The notes: a model not told the origin generated them from the letters alone. Positions 1 to 5,551 are shown, numbered from the stretch's first letter. The stretch is 6,151 nucleotides of DNA from Streptosporangiaceae bacterium (GCA_030041195.1 JASHOI010000153.1:1-6151), one strand, 5' to 3'. Numbers and translations are program-made.

Positions 1-178
1 CGATGAAGAAGTTGCTCGCGTCCGTGGCGCAGCTGGCGTGGCAGGCCGGCAGGCCGGACGAGGTGTACGCGCTGGCGATGCCCGGCCCGGTCGCCGCCAC
101 CACGATCGCGATCACGGCCAGCGCGATGGCCGCGGTGATGGCCTGCGGGCGGAACTGGCGCCAGGTCAGCCAGATCAT
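1..178 (-). CDS. ABC transporter permease, N-terminal part (cut by window edge)
   Basis: Only the first 59 residues are visible; the rest lies beyond base 1. The protein opens MIWLTWRQFRPQA, a start typical of actinobacterial ABC-2 type permeases encoded next to a YtrA-type GntR regulator and an ATPase. A hydrophobic stretch at about residues 13-37 is the first membrane segment, followed by an outside-facing part with two cysteines (residues 47 and 51). The ATG at 178-176 overlaps the TGA of the ATPase gene by four bases (ATGA) and has GGAGG seven bases upstream (186-190), so translation is probably coupled. Inferred role: membrane half of an exporter powered by the neighbouring ATPase. The substrate cannot be told. 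The family call rests on the N-terminal motif, hydrophobicity and gene context. Confidence 0.8.
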   Translation of the reverse strand, partial: MIWLTWRQFRPQAITAAIALAVIAIVVAATGPGIASAYTSSGLPACHASCATDASNFFI

Positions 179-1077
179 GGCCTGGCCTCCAGCGTCCTGA
201 TGTCGGGCGACCCTGTGGCGGCGGGGCCCATGTAGGCCAGGACCAGGTCTTCCAGGCTGACCTCCTCGACCGTCCAGGCTGGGTCGATGACCGGCTCGCT
301 GCTGCGGACCACGAACGTGCTCTGCCGGCCGGTGTGGCTTTGGGTGATGACCTGCTGGCTGGCCGGAAGGCTGGCGGCGGCGCGGCGCGGGCCGGTCAGC
401 AGGTGATGGGTGGCCAGCAGGTTGTCCACCTCGCCGTCAACCCGCACCCGAGAGTCGACCAGCACGACCAGGTAGTCGCTGACCCGTTCCAGGTCGGCGA
501 CCTGATGTGAGGAGATCACCACACTGAGCTCCTGCTCAGCCACCGCGTTCATCAGGACCTGCAGGAACTCGCGCCTCGCGCGCGGGTCCAGGCTGGCGAT
601 CGGCTCGTCCAGGATCAGCAGCTCAGGCCGCTTGGCCAGCGCCAGCGTGAGCGCGAGCTGGGCCCGCTGGCCGCCGGACAGATTGCCCGCCTTCTGCCTG
701 GGTTCCAGGCCAAGCTGCTCGATCCGGCTCCGGGCAAGCGCGGCGTCCCAGCGCGGGTTCATGTGCGCGCCGAGTCGCAGGTGATCGGCCACGCTGAGCC
801 CGGCGTAGGTCGGGGTGTCCTGCGCGACGTAGCCGACGCGCGCGAGCTTGTCGGGACCGCTGGCCGGCGCGCCGCCGAGCACCTCCACGGTGCCGGTGGT
901 CGGTGCCAGCATCCCGGTCGCCAGGCTGATCAGCGTGGTCTTGCCGGCCGCATTCGGGCCGACCAGCGCGGTCACCTGCCCGGTGGGGATCGTCAGCGTG
1001 CAGTCGGCCAGGGCCCAACGGTGCCGGTAGCGCTTGCCGAGGCCGCGTGTCTCAATCGCCGCGGTTGCGATGGTCAT
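175..1077 (-). CDS. ABC transporter ATP-binding protein
   Basis: A 300-residue ATPase that would energise the adjacent permease at the cytoplasmic face of the membrane. Motifs appear in the right order: Walker A GPNAAGKTT (40-48), Q-loop glutamine 86, signature LSGGQ (133-137), Walker B LLILDE (153-158) with catalytic Glu158, D-loop SLD (162-164) and switch His191. The domain fills residues 8-225. The last 75 residues form a C-terminal extension seen in many ABC-2 exporter ATPases. Walker A has Ala at the position usually held by Gly (GPNGAGKT), but the GKT core is intact. The ATG at 1077 has GGAGG seven bases upstream and overlaps the GntR stop as ATGA. The same frame stays open further upstream to 1479, but that part lies over the GntR gene and looks unlike protein. 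Substrate unknown; the family call is firm. Confidence 0.93.
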   Translation of the reverse strand: MTIATAAIETRGLGKRYRHRWALADCTLTIPTGQVTALVGPNAAGKTTLISLATGMLAPTTGTVEVLGGAPASGPDKLARVGYVAQDTPTYAGLSVADHLRLGAHMNPRWDAALARSRIEQLGLEPRQKAGNLSGGQRAQLALTLALAKRPELLILDEPIASLDPRARREFLQVLMNAVAEQELSVVISSHQVADLERVSDYLVVLVDSRVRVDGEVDNLLATHHLLTGPRRAAASLPASQQVITQSHTGRQSTFVVRSSEPVIDPAWTVEEVSLEDLVLAYMGPAATGSPDIRTLEARP

Positions 1078-1466
1078 ACTGCTTCCTCCCGTGCGGCGGA
1101 CTGGATGGCGCGCTGAAACAGCGCCTCGATGTCCTCGACGTCCAGTCCCTCCTGCTGTGCGCGGCCGATCCACGCCGATAGCTCGGAGCTCAGCCGCTGG
1201 TGCGCGGCGACCGATGCGTCGCTGACGGTCTTGGTCACAAACGTGCCGACGCCCGGCTTTGCCGCCACCAAGCCCTCGTACTCCAGCAGCCGGTAGGCCT
1301 TGAGCACCGTGTTGGGGTTGATCGCCAGCGCGCCGGCCACGTCCTTGACGGTGGGCAGCTGATCGCCGGCCCGCAGCAAACCCAGCCGCAGCGACTGGCG
1401 GACCTGCCGGATCAGCTGCAGATAGGGCGCGACGCCGGAGCGGCTGTTGATGTGGAACTCGATCAC
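1074..1466 (-). CDS. GntR-family transcriptional regulator, YtrA subfamily
   Basis: A 130-residue DNA-binding protein, the usual short length of YtrA-type regulators. They have a winged helix-turn-helix and a small dimerising tail instead of a large ligand domain. The winged helix spans about residues 10-78, with LPTVKDVAGAL (38-48), the recognition part NPNTVLKAYRLLEYEGLV (51-68) and wing GTFV (75-78). Residues 84-130 are the helical tail. The start is taken as the GTG at 1466, because GGGGAG lies eight bases upstream and the protein then begins (M)IEFHINSRSGVAPYLQ, as family members do. An in-frame ATG at 1487 has no ribosome site and adds seven atypical residues, though a leaderless start cannot be excluded. 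First gene of the operon with the ABC ATPase and permease. Members usually repress their own operon; the effector is unknown here. Confidence 0.92.
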   Translation of the reverse strand: MIEFHINSRSGVAPYLQLIRQVRQSLRLGLLRAGDQLPTVKDVAGALAINPNTVLKAYRLLEYEGLVAAKPGVGTFVTKTVSDASVAAHQRLSSELSAWIGRAQQEGLDVEDIEALFQRAIQSAAREEAV

Positions 1467-1472
1467 GAGCGC

Positions 1473-1478
1473 TCCCCA
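1473..1478 (-). promoter_or_regulatory. Ribosome binding site deciding the GntR start
   Basis: The minus strand reads GGGGAG about seven to eight bases before the GTG at 1466. The competing ATG at 1487 is preceded by an AT-rich stretch (ATTAATCCCTG) without a purine-rich ribosome site, so this element favours the GTG. Confidence 0.6.
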
Positions 1479-1498
1479 CCGTGCCATCAGGGATTAAT

Positions 1499-1527
1499 CT
1501 AGGTGGCTAGTACAATATAGTAATGAG
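1499..1527. promoter_or_regulatory. Divergent promoter region and candidate GntR operator
   Basis: This is a short AT-rich island in very GC-rich DNA, between the GntR operon (minus) and the DUF1707 gene (plus). On plus, TACAAT (1511-1516) and TATAGT (1516-1521) resemble -10 boxes. On minus, TATATT (1519-1514) does, with a weak TTGCCC 15 bases upstream (1540-1535). The opposing -10 boxes overlap. The pentamer TAGTA occurs at 1508-1512 and 1518-1522, ten bases apart. The whole 1508-1522 stretch is an imperfect palindrome (10 of 14 paired positions), and CTAG flanks a 4-base spacer at 1499-1510. A YtrA-type regulator plausibly binds here, but the operator is inferred from position and symmetry only. 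Confidence 0.42.
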
Positions 1528-1540
1528 TCGAAGCGGGCAA

Positions 1541-1586
1541 CAGGCGCGGCGCGCGGGCCCGGTGGCCCGCCGGCCGGCCGCGCCTG
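1541..1586 (+). other. Strong GC-rich hairpin upstream of the DUF1707 gene
   Basis: CAGGCGCGGC (1541-1550) is perfectly complementary to GCCGCGCCTG (1577-1586). Inside it, GCGGGCC (1553-1559) pairs with GGCCCGC (1564-1570) around a CGGT loop. This gives a two-part stem of 10 and 7 base pairs split by an uneven bulge. No T run follows on either strand, so it is not a classical terminator. If the plus-strand promoter near 1511-1521 is real, the hairpin lies in the 5' leader and ends about 34 bases before the ribosome site. Its function is unknown; chance folding is common in DNA this rich in GC. Confidence 0.5.
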
Positions 1587-1633
1587 ACCGCCGCGAGTTA
1601 CGCTGAAAACTGGACGCCGAAGGAGCACGAGCC

Positions 1634-2176
1634 ATGGACCGAGCCGGCTGGCACTACCCGCCCGGCGACCTGCGAGTATCCGACGCCGACCGCGACCAGG
1701 CGCTGCACGAGCTGAGCCTGGCCTTCCGGGCTGGCCGGATCACGGCCGACGAATTCGACCAGCGATCCGAGCAGGCCCTGAGCGCCCGGACCGGAACACA
1801 ACTCACCGCCCTGCTCGCCGACCTGCCGCTGGATGAGGCACTCGCGGCGCGGGCCACCGCCGTGCAACGAGCCAGTCGCGTCCGCTCCACGCGGATAGCC
1901 ATCGGCGCAACCGCCGCCGCCACGTTCGTCTTCGCGCTCTCCGCCCTGGCCGGCGCGCTAAAACCCGGCCTCACCGTCCAGCAACGCGAGCTGGTCCGGG
2001 CAGCGATGGAACGCCAGGGCTTGCGGGTTCCCCCGGGGTTTCCCCCCAACCCGGGCTTCGACTGGGTCGGCACGCTGGCGCCAGCGGTAATCGCCGTCCT
2101 GCTCATCGTGATGATCATCTGCCTGCGCGTGCGCCTGGCCCGCGCCAACCGCGCCAACCGCGCCAACCGCCAGTAG
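1634..2176 (+). CDS. DUF1707 (SHOCT-like) domain membrane protein
   Basis: A 180-residue protein with an N-terminal DUF1707 domain at about residues 13-65. It has the hallmark LRVSDADRDQALHELSLAFRAG, split here as LRVSDADRD (13-21) and the following helix, then GRITADEFDQR (34-44) and a closing TQLTALLADLP. Two hydrophobic segments follow, about 88-109 and 147-166, joined by a roughly 37-residue loop rich in proline and glycine, so the protein is probably a two-pass membrane protein. The basic C-tail ends in ANR repeated three times. The ATG has AAGGAG (1620-1625) eight bases upstream. It is transcribed divergently from the GntR-ABC operon, which suggests shared control through the same spacer. 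The function of DUF1707 is not established; many actinobacterial copies are small membrane proteins. Family call firm, role unknown. Confidence 0.88.
   Translation: MDRAGWHYPPGDLRVSDADRDQALHELSLAFRAGRITADEFDQRSEQALSARTGTQLTALLADLPLDEALAARATAVQRASRVRSTRIAIGATAAATFVFALSALAGALKPGLTVQQRELVRAAMERQGLRVPPGFPPNPGFDWVGTLAPAVIAVLLIVMIICLRVRLARANRANRANRQ
2141..2167 (+). repeat. Three tandem copies of a 9-bp unit in the DUF1707 gene tail
   Basis: CGCGCCAAC is repeated three times exactly (2141-2149, 2150-2158, 2159-2167), followed by a partial CGCCAG. Being a multiple of three it stays in frame and encodes the repeated ANR motif at the C-terminus, just before the stop. It probably arose by slippage, so copy number may vary between strains. 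Confidence 0.85.
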
Positions 2177-2193
2177 GCCGGACCCGGGAGCAC

Positions 2194-2487
2194 TCAGGCG
2201 GCGACCTCGCCCGGCTCGACCAGCGGGCGCCAGGCCTCGCTGACCCACGGCGGCAGGTACATCTCGTCCCAGAGCCGCACCAGTTCGGGCCCGTTGACGA
2301 ACCCGCAGATGTCCTCCAGCGTCCCCTTGACGAGCACGATCTCGTAGAAGTCCCGGCGGCGGCGCCGGTCCGACAGGTCCCACCGCACGCTGCGCAGGTT
2401 CGGAGCCTGCCAGAACAGCCGGGCGGGCATGCACACGACGCCCTCGAGCGTGCCGCGCAGCTCAGCCAGGGAGCCGGGCACTGCCAC
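2194..2487 (-). CDS. Small protein of unknown function at the end of the aminotransferase operon
   Basis: A 97-residue protein that I do not assign to a named family. The start is taken as GTG at 2487 because GAGGG sits nine bases upstream; the in-frame extension to 2637 would overlap the aminotransferase gene and is low-complexity. The protein is soluble-looking with no membrane segment or signal peptide. It has a charged run DRRRRRD (40-46), two cysteines (19 and 61), five tryptophans, and an aromatic C-terminal part with LWDEMYLPPW (72-81) and AWRPLVEP (85-92). It follows the aminotransferase stop by 76 bases on the same strand, so it may be the last gene of that unit or have its own promoter. 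It converges on the DUF1707 gene with only 17 bases between the stops. Natural amino acid composition and a good ribosome site argue that it is real. Confidence 0.68.
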   Translation of the reverse strand: MAVPGSLAELRGTLEGVVCMPARLFWQAPNLRSVRWDLSDRRRRRDFYEIVLVKGTLEDICGFVNGPELVRLWDEMYLPPWVSEAWRPLVEPGEVAA

Positions 2488-2547
2488 GTGCCGACGCCCT
2501 CCGCTCCCCCACCCAGAGTCGTCGGCAGTAATCACACTTGTGCTATT

Positions 2548-2560
2548 CCCCGCAGCGGGG
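2548..2560 (-). terminator. Small hairpin just after the aminotransferase stop
   Basis: On the minus strand CCCCG-CTG-CGGGG forms a 5-bp stem with a 3-base loop, starting three bases after the TAG at 2566-2564. It is followed by AATAG rather than a T run, so it is at best a weak or factor-dependent terminator or a processing site between this gene and the small downstream gene. Confidence 0.25.
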
Positions 2561-2563
2561 TAC

Positions 2564-3913
2564 CTATCCCTCGTAGTAGCGGTCCGCGACGGCGAGCGCC
2601 TCGTCGAGGATGCCAAGGCCCTCCTTGGCCTCGGCATCGGAGATCGTGCACGGCGGCACCGCGTGCAGCCGGTTGTAGTTTATGAACGGCACCAGCCCGC
2701 CGGACTTGCACGCGGCCATGAGCTCGTTCGTCGCCTCGGACGCGCCGCCGTAGGGGGCCAGCATGGCCCGGGTGTCGCGGTTGCAGACCAGGTCGAGCGC
2801 CCAGAACACGCCGAGCCCGCGGACCTCGCCGATCACCGGGTGCCGGGTGGCCAGCTCGCGCAGCCCCGGGCCGAGCACCTCCGCGCCGACCCTGGCCGCG
2901 TTCTCCACGATCCCCTCGTCCTTCATCGCGTCGATCGCCGCAACGATGGACGCGCAGGCCAGCGGGTGCCCCGAGTAGGTGAGCCCGCCGGGGAACACCC
3001 GGTCGTCGAAGGTCGCGGCGATCGCGTCCGAGATGATCACGCCGCCGACCGGCACGTACCCGGAGTTCGAGCCCTTCGCGAACGTGATCAGGTCCGGGAC
3101 TATGCCGTGTGGCTCGAACGCGAACCAGGTGCCGGCCCGGCCAAAGCCGCACATCACCTCGTCCGCGATGTACACGATGCCGTACTTATCGCACAGGGCG
3201 CGCACCCCGGCCAGGTAGCCGGGAGGCGGCACCAGAACCCCGGCCGTGCCCACGATCGTCTCGATCAGCACCGCCGCGATCGTTCCCGGGCCCTCGAAGA
3301 TGATCACCTGCTCCAGGTGCTCGAGCGCGCGCTGGCACTCCTCCTGCTCGGTCGTGGCCCAGAACGCGGACCGGTACAGGTACGGCCCGAAGAAGTGCAC
3401 GTGCCCGGTGGCAAACTCGTTCGGCCACCGCCGCGGGTCGCCGGTGGACGTGATCGCGGCCCCGGTGTTGCCGTGGTAGGAGCGGTAGAAGCTCAGCACC
3501 TTGGTGCGGCCGGTGTGCAGCCTGGCCATCCGGATCGCGTTCTCATTCGCGTCCGCGCCGCCGTTCGTGAAGAACACCTTCTCCATGCCGTCCGGCGCGA
3601 GCGCCGCGATCCTGGTCGCCGCCTCTCCCCTGGCCTCGTTCGCGTTCTGCGGCGCGATCGTGGCGAGCTTGGCGGCCTGCTCAGCGATCGCGGCGACGAC
3701 CCGGGGGTGCTGATGCCCGATGTTGACGTTCACCAGCTGGCTGGAGAAGTCCAGGTACCGCTTGCCGTCGTAGTCCCAGAAGCACGACCCCTCGGCCCGC
3801 GCGATCGCGAGCGGGTGCAGTGTCGCCTGCGCCGACCACGAGTGGAACACGTGCTCCCGGTCCATGGCCAGGACCTCGGCGCCGCGCTCCGGGTCGGGGT
3901 TGTAATCGGTCAT
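2564..3913 (-). CDS. Class III PLP-dependent omega-aminotransferase (aspartate aminotransferase family)
   Basis: A 449-residue fold-type I aminotransferase of full family length. Visible landmarks are TNGGADANENA (116-126) for the cofactor phosphate, SYHG (145-148), acidic IETI (217-220), DEVMCGFGR (251-259) with Asp251 facing the pyridine nitrogen, FAKGSNSGYVPVGG (278-291) with Lys280 as the Schiff-base lysine, and LTYSGHP (311-317). All key PLP residues are present. It should move an omega-amino group to a keto acid such as pyruvate, giving a semialdehyde. The dehydrogenase gene ends ten bases upstream, and this gene's AGGAGG (3920-3925) overlaps that TAG, so the two are co-transcribed and likely coupled. 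The partnership with an MmsA-type enzyme points to beta-alanine to malonate semialdehyde. GABA, taurine or polyamine-derived amines remain possible; the substrate cannot be read from the sequence alone. Confidence 0.9.
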   Translation of the reverse strand: MTDYNPDPERGAEVLAMDREHVFHSWSAQATLHPLAIARAEGSCFWDYDGKRYLDFSSQLVNVNIGHQHPRVVAAIAEQAAKLATIAPQNANEARGEAATRIAALAPDGMEKVFFTNGGADANENAIRMARLHTGRTKVLSFYRSYHGNTGAAITSTGDPRRWPNEFATGHVHFFGPYLYRSAFWATTEQEECQRALEHLEQVIIFEGPGTIAAVLIETIVGTAGVLVPPPGYLAGVRALCDKYGIVYIADEVMCGFGRAGTWFAFEPHGIVPDLITFAKGSNSGYVPVGGVIISDAIAATFDDRVFPGGLTYSGHPLACASIVAAIDAMKDEGIVENAARVGAEVLGPGLRELATRHPVIGEVRGLGVFWALDLVCNRDTRAMLAPYGGASEATNELMAACKSGGLVPFINYNRLHAVPPCTISDAEAKEGLGILDEALAVADRYYEG

Positions 3914-3919
3914 GACGTT

Positions 3920-3925
3920 CCTCCT
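3920..3925 (-). promoter_or_regulatory. Perfect AGGAGG ribosome site overlapping the dehydrogenase stop
   Basis: The minus strand reads AGGAGG six bases before the aminotransferase ATG. Its first two bases are the last two of the upstream TAG stop. This fixes the start and implies translational coupling, so the two enzymes are probably made in matched amounts. Confidence 0.8.
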
Positions 3926-5420
3926 ACCGGTTCACCGGGAAACCGAGGCTCACCCCGCCGTGGCTGGGATCCAGCCACCGGGACGTGACCGCCTTGCCCC
4001 TGGTGTAGAAGTGCACGCCTTCGGTTCCGTGCACGTGCGTGTCGCCGAACAGCGAGGACTTCCACCCGCCGAACGAGTAGAACGCCATCGGCACCGGGAT
4101 CGGGACGTTGATCCCCACCATCCCGACCTCGACCTCGTGGGTGAACCGCCGGGCCGCGCCGCCGTCGTTGGTGAAGATCGCGGTGCCGTTGCCGTATGGG
4201 TTGCCGTTGATGACCGCCATCGCCTCGTCGTAGCCGGCGGCCCGGACCACCGAGAGCACCGGCCCGAAGATCTCGTCCCGGTAGGCACTCATCGCGGGCG
4301 TGACGCGGTCGAGCACCGACGGGCCGAGCCAGAACCCTTCGGCGCCGCCGCCGGCGACCGGGTGCGCGCGGCCGTCCACCGCGAGCACCGCGCCTTCGGC
4401 TACCCCGGAGTCCAGGTAGGACGCCACCTTGTCCCGGTGCGGCCCGGTGACCAGCGGGCCCATCTCGGACTTCTCGTCGTCGCCGGGGCCGACCTGCAGG
4501 GCCGGGATCCGGCTGGCGATCTTCTCGACCAGCTCGTCGCCGATCGGGTCGACCGCGACCACCACCGAGATCGCCATGCACCGCTCGCCGGCCGAGCCGA
4601 AGCCCGCCGACACCGCGGCGTCGGCGGCGAGGTCGAGGTCCGCGTCCGGCAGCACGACCATGTGGTTCTTGGCCCCGCCCAGCGCCTGGACCCGCTTGCC
4701 CGCGGCGGTCGCTGTCTCGTAGATGTAACGCGCCACCGGGGTGGACCCGACGAAGCTGACCGCCTTGACGCCGGGGTGGGTCAGCAGCCCGTCGACGGCC
4801 TCCTTGGCTCCCTGCAGGACGTTGAACACGCCGTCCGGCAGCCCGGCCTCGGCGAGCAGCTCCGCCAGCAGCAGCGACGCCGAAGGGTCCTTTTCCGATG
4901 GCTTGAGCACGAACGCGTTGCCGCAGGCCAGCGCGATCGGGAACATCCACATCGGCACCATGGCCGGGAAGTTGAACGGCGTTATGCCGGCCACGACGCC
5001 CAGCGGCTGGCGGATCGAGTACGCGTCAACGCCGGTCGACACGTTCTCCGAGAACCCGCCCTTGAGCAGGTGCGGGATGCCGCAGGCGAACTCGACCACC
5101 TCGAGCCCGCGGGACACCTCGCCCGCCGCGTCCGAGGCCACCTTGCCGTGCTCGGAGCTGATCAGCGCGGCCAGGTCGCCGCGGCGCTGCTTGATCAGCT
5201 CGCGGAACGCGAACAGCACGTCGGCCCGTTTGGTCAGCGACGTCTCCGCCCAGCCGGGCCAGGCGCCGGCCGCCGCCTGCACCGCGGCGTCGACCTCGGC
5301 CGCCGTTGCGAAGTCCACGGTGCCGGTGACCTGCCCGGTTGCCGGGTTGTAGATGTCACCTCGGGTGGCCGCCTCGCCCGCCCACGGCTTGCCACCGATC
5401 CAGTGCGACACATGCTTCAT
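3924..5420 (-). CDS. mmsA: CoA-acylating (methyl)malonate-semialdehyde dehydrogenase
   Basis: A 498-residue aldehyde dehydrogenase of the MmsA/IolA type. It oxidises malonate or methylmalonate semialdehyde with NAD+ and CoA to acetyl-CoA or propionyl-CoA plus CO2. Visible: oxyanion-site PFNFP (148-152, Asn150), then MVPMWMFPIALACGNAFVLK typical of MmsA (about 154-173); FVGSTPVA (223-230) for NAD; GSAGERC (275-281) with catalytic Cys281; EIFGPV (383-388). Where hydrolytic aldehyde dehydrogenases carry ELGGK with a general-base Glu, this has ALGGAKNH (246-253), the expected loss in CoA-acylating members. Arg104 and Arg280 probably match the two substrate-carboxylate arginines described in the Bacillus subtilis enzyme. 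ATG start has GAGGGG eight bases upstream. First gene of the unit with the aminotransferase, divergent from a PucR-type regulator. Exact substrate is inferred from family and neighbour. Confidence 0.93.
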   Translation of the reverse strand: MKHVSHWIGGKPWAGEAATRGDIYNPATGQVTGTVDFATAAEVDAAVQAAAGAWPGWAETSLTKRADVLFAFRELIKQRRGDLAALISSEHGKVASDAAGEVSRGLEVVEFACGIPHLLKGGFSENVSTGVDAYSIRQPLGVVAGITPFNFPAMVPMWMFPIALACGNAFVLKPSEKDPSASLLLAELLAEAGLPDGVFNVLQGAKEAVDGLLTHPGVKAVSFVGSTPVARYIYETATAAGKRVQALGGAKNHMVVLPDADLDLAADAAVSAGFGSAGERCMAISVVVAVDPIGDELVEKIASRIPALQVGPGDDEKSEMGPLVTGPHRDKVASYLDSGVAEGAVLAVDGRAHPVAGGGAEGFWLGPSVLDRVTPAMSAYRDEIFGPVLSVVRAAGYDEAMAVINGNPYGNGTAIFTNDGGAARRFTHEVEVGMVGINVPIPVPMAFYSFGGWKSSLFGDTHVHGTEGVHFYTRGKAVTSRWLDPSHGGVSLGFPVNR

Positions 5421-5448
5421 TGCGCGATCCCCTCGGTTCGGTCGCCTC

Positions 5449-5454
5449 TATAGT
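5449..5454. promoter_or_regulatory. Candidate -10 region in the mmsA / PucR spacer
   Basis: TATAGT on plus (5449-5454) lies in CTATAG, which is its own complement, so a -10-like box (TATAGA) also reads on minus toward mmsA. It is one of the few AT-rich spots in the 131-bp spacer. No convincing -35 is visible on either strand, so this is a weak guess. If used on plus, the regulator would have a leader of roughly 90 bases containing the palindromes at 5484-5522. Confidence 0.3.
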
Positions 5455-5483
5455 CAGTCTGCGACCGGACCCGGGCTCGGCGC

Positions 5484-5494
5484 CAGTGACACTG
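5484..5494. promoter_or_regulatory. Perfect 11-bp palindrome, candidate operator half
   Basis: CAGTG-A-CACTG is a perfect inverted repeat with a one-base centre, one base away from the larger inverted repeat at 5496-5522. CAGTG recurs at 5530-5534 on the other side of that repeat. Position in the divergent spacer suggests a regulator binding site; this is inferred from symmetry and place only. Confidence 0.35.
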
Positions 5495-5495
5495 T

Positions 5496-5522
5496 GTAAG
5501 CATGGAGGGGGTCCGTGCTTAC
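5496..5522. promoter_or_regulatory. 27-bp near-perfect inverted repeat, candidate PucR operator or leader hairpin
   Basis: GTAAGCATGGA (5496-5506) and TCCGTGCTTAC (5512-5522) are complementary at 10 of 11 positions around a GGGGG centre. The one mismatch (5503/5515) would be a U-G wobble in RNA, so the plus transcript could form an unbroken 11-bp stem with a 5-base loop. It ends 29 bases before the ATG of the PucR-family gene and leaves that gene's ribosome site free. It may be the binding site for autoregulation and control of mmsA, or an RNA element. Which of the two cannot be decided from sequence. Confidence 0.55.
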
Positions 5523-5551
5523 TTGATGTCAGTGCCGGGAGGTGCTCGCCC

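Noticed and set aside
1078..1479. N-terminal extension of the ABC ATPase frame over the GntR gene
   Set aside because: It overlaps a convincing GntR protein, is low-complexity, and the ATG at 1077 has its own GGAGG and an ATGA junction.
1467..1487. Upstream ATG as the GntR start
   Set aside because: No ribosome site before it and the extra residues do not look like the family N-terminus; the GTG at 1466 has GGGGAG at proper spacing. A leaderless start remains a minor possibility.
2177..2193. Terminator between the convergent stops
   Set aside because: Only 17 bases with a CCCGGG core; no stem long enough and no T run.
1958..2434. Minus-strand open frame across the 2177-2193 convergent junction
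   Set aside because: It runs antisense to the DUF1707 gene and out of frame with the small unknown gene, with low-complexity translation.
2533..2542. CACACTTGTG as an operator
   Set aside because: Only 4-bp arms; too short to stand out from chance.
2488..2637. Longer start for the small unknown gene
   Set aside because: It would overlap the end of the aminotransferase gene and adds Arg/Ser-rich sequence; the GTG at 2487 has a ribosome site.
2429..3988. Long open frame on the plus strand (519 codons) opposite the aminotransferase
   Set aside because: Low-complexity, Arg/Val-rich translation; the opposite strand holds an intact aminotransferase with all catalytic residues.
3910..4950. Open frame of 346 codons on the minus strand inside mmsA
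   Set aside because: Out-of-frame shadow of mmsA, very rich in Arg and Gly, without a family match.
3912..5453. Long open frame on the plus strand (513 codons) opposite mmsA
   Set aside because: Arginine-, histidine- and glycine-rich translation with no domain; it is the antisense shadow expected when the true gene has nearly all G/C third positions.
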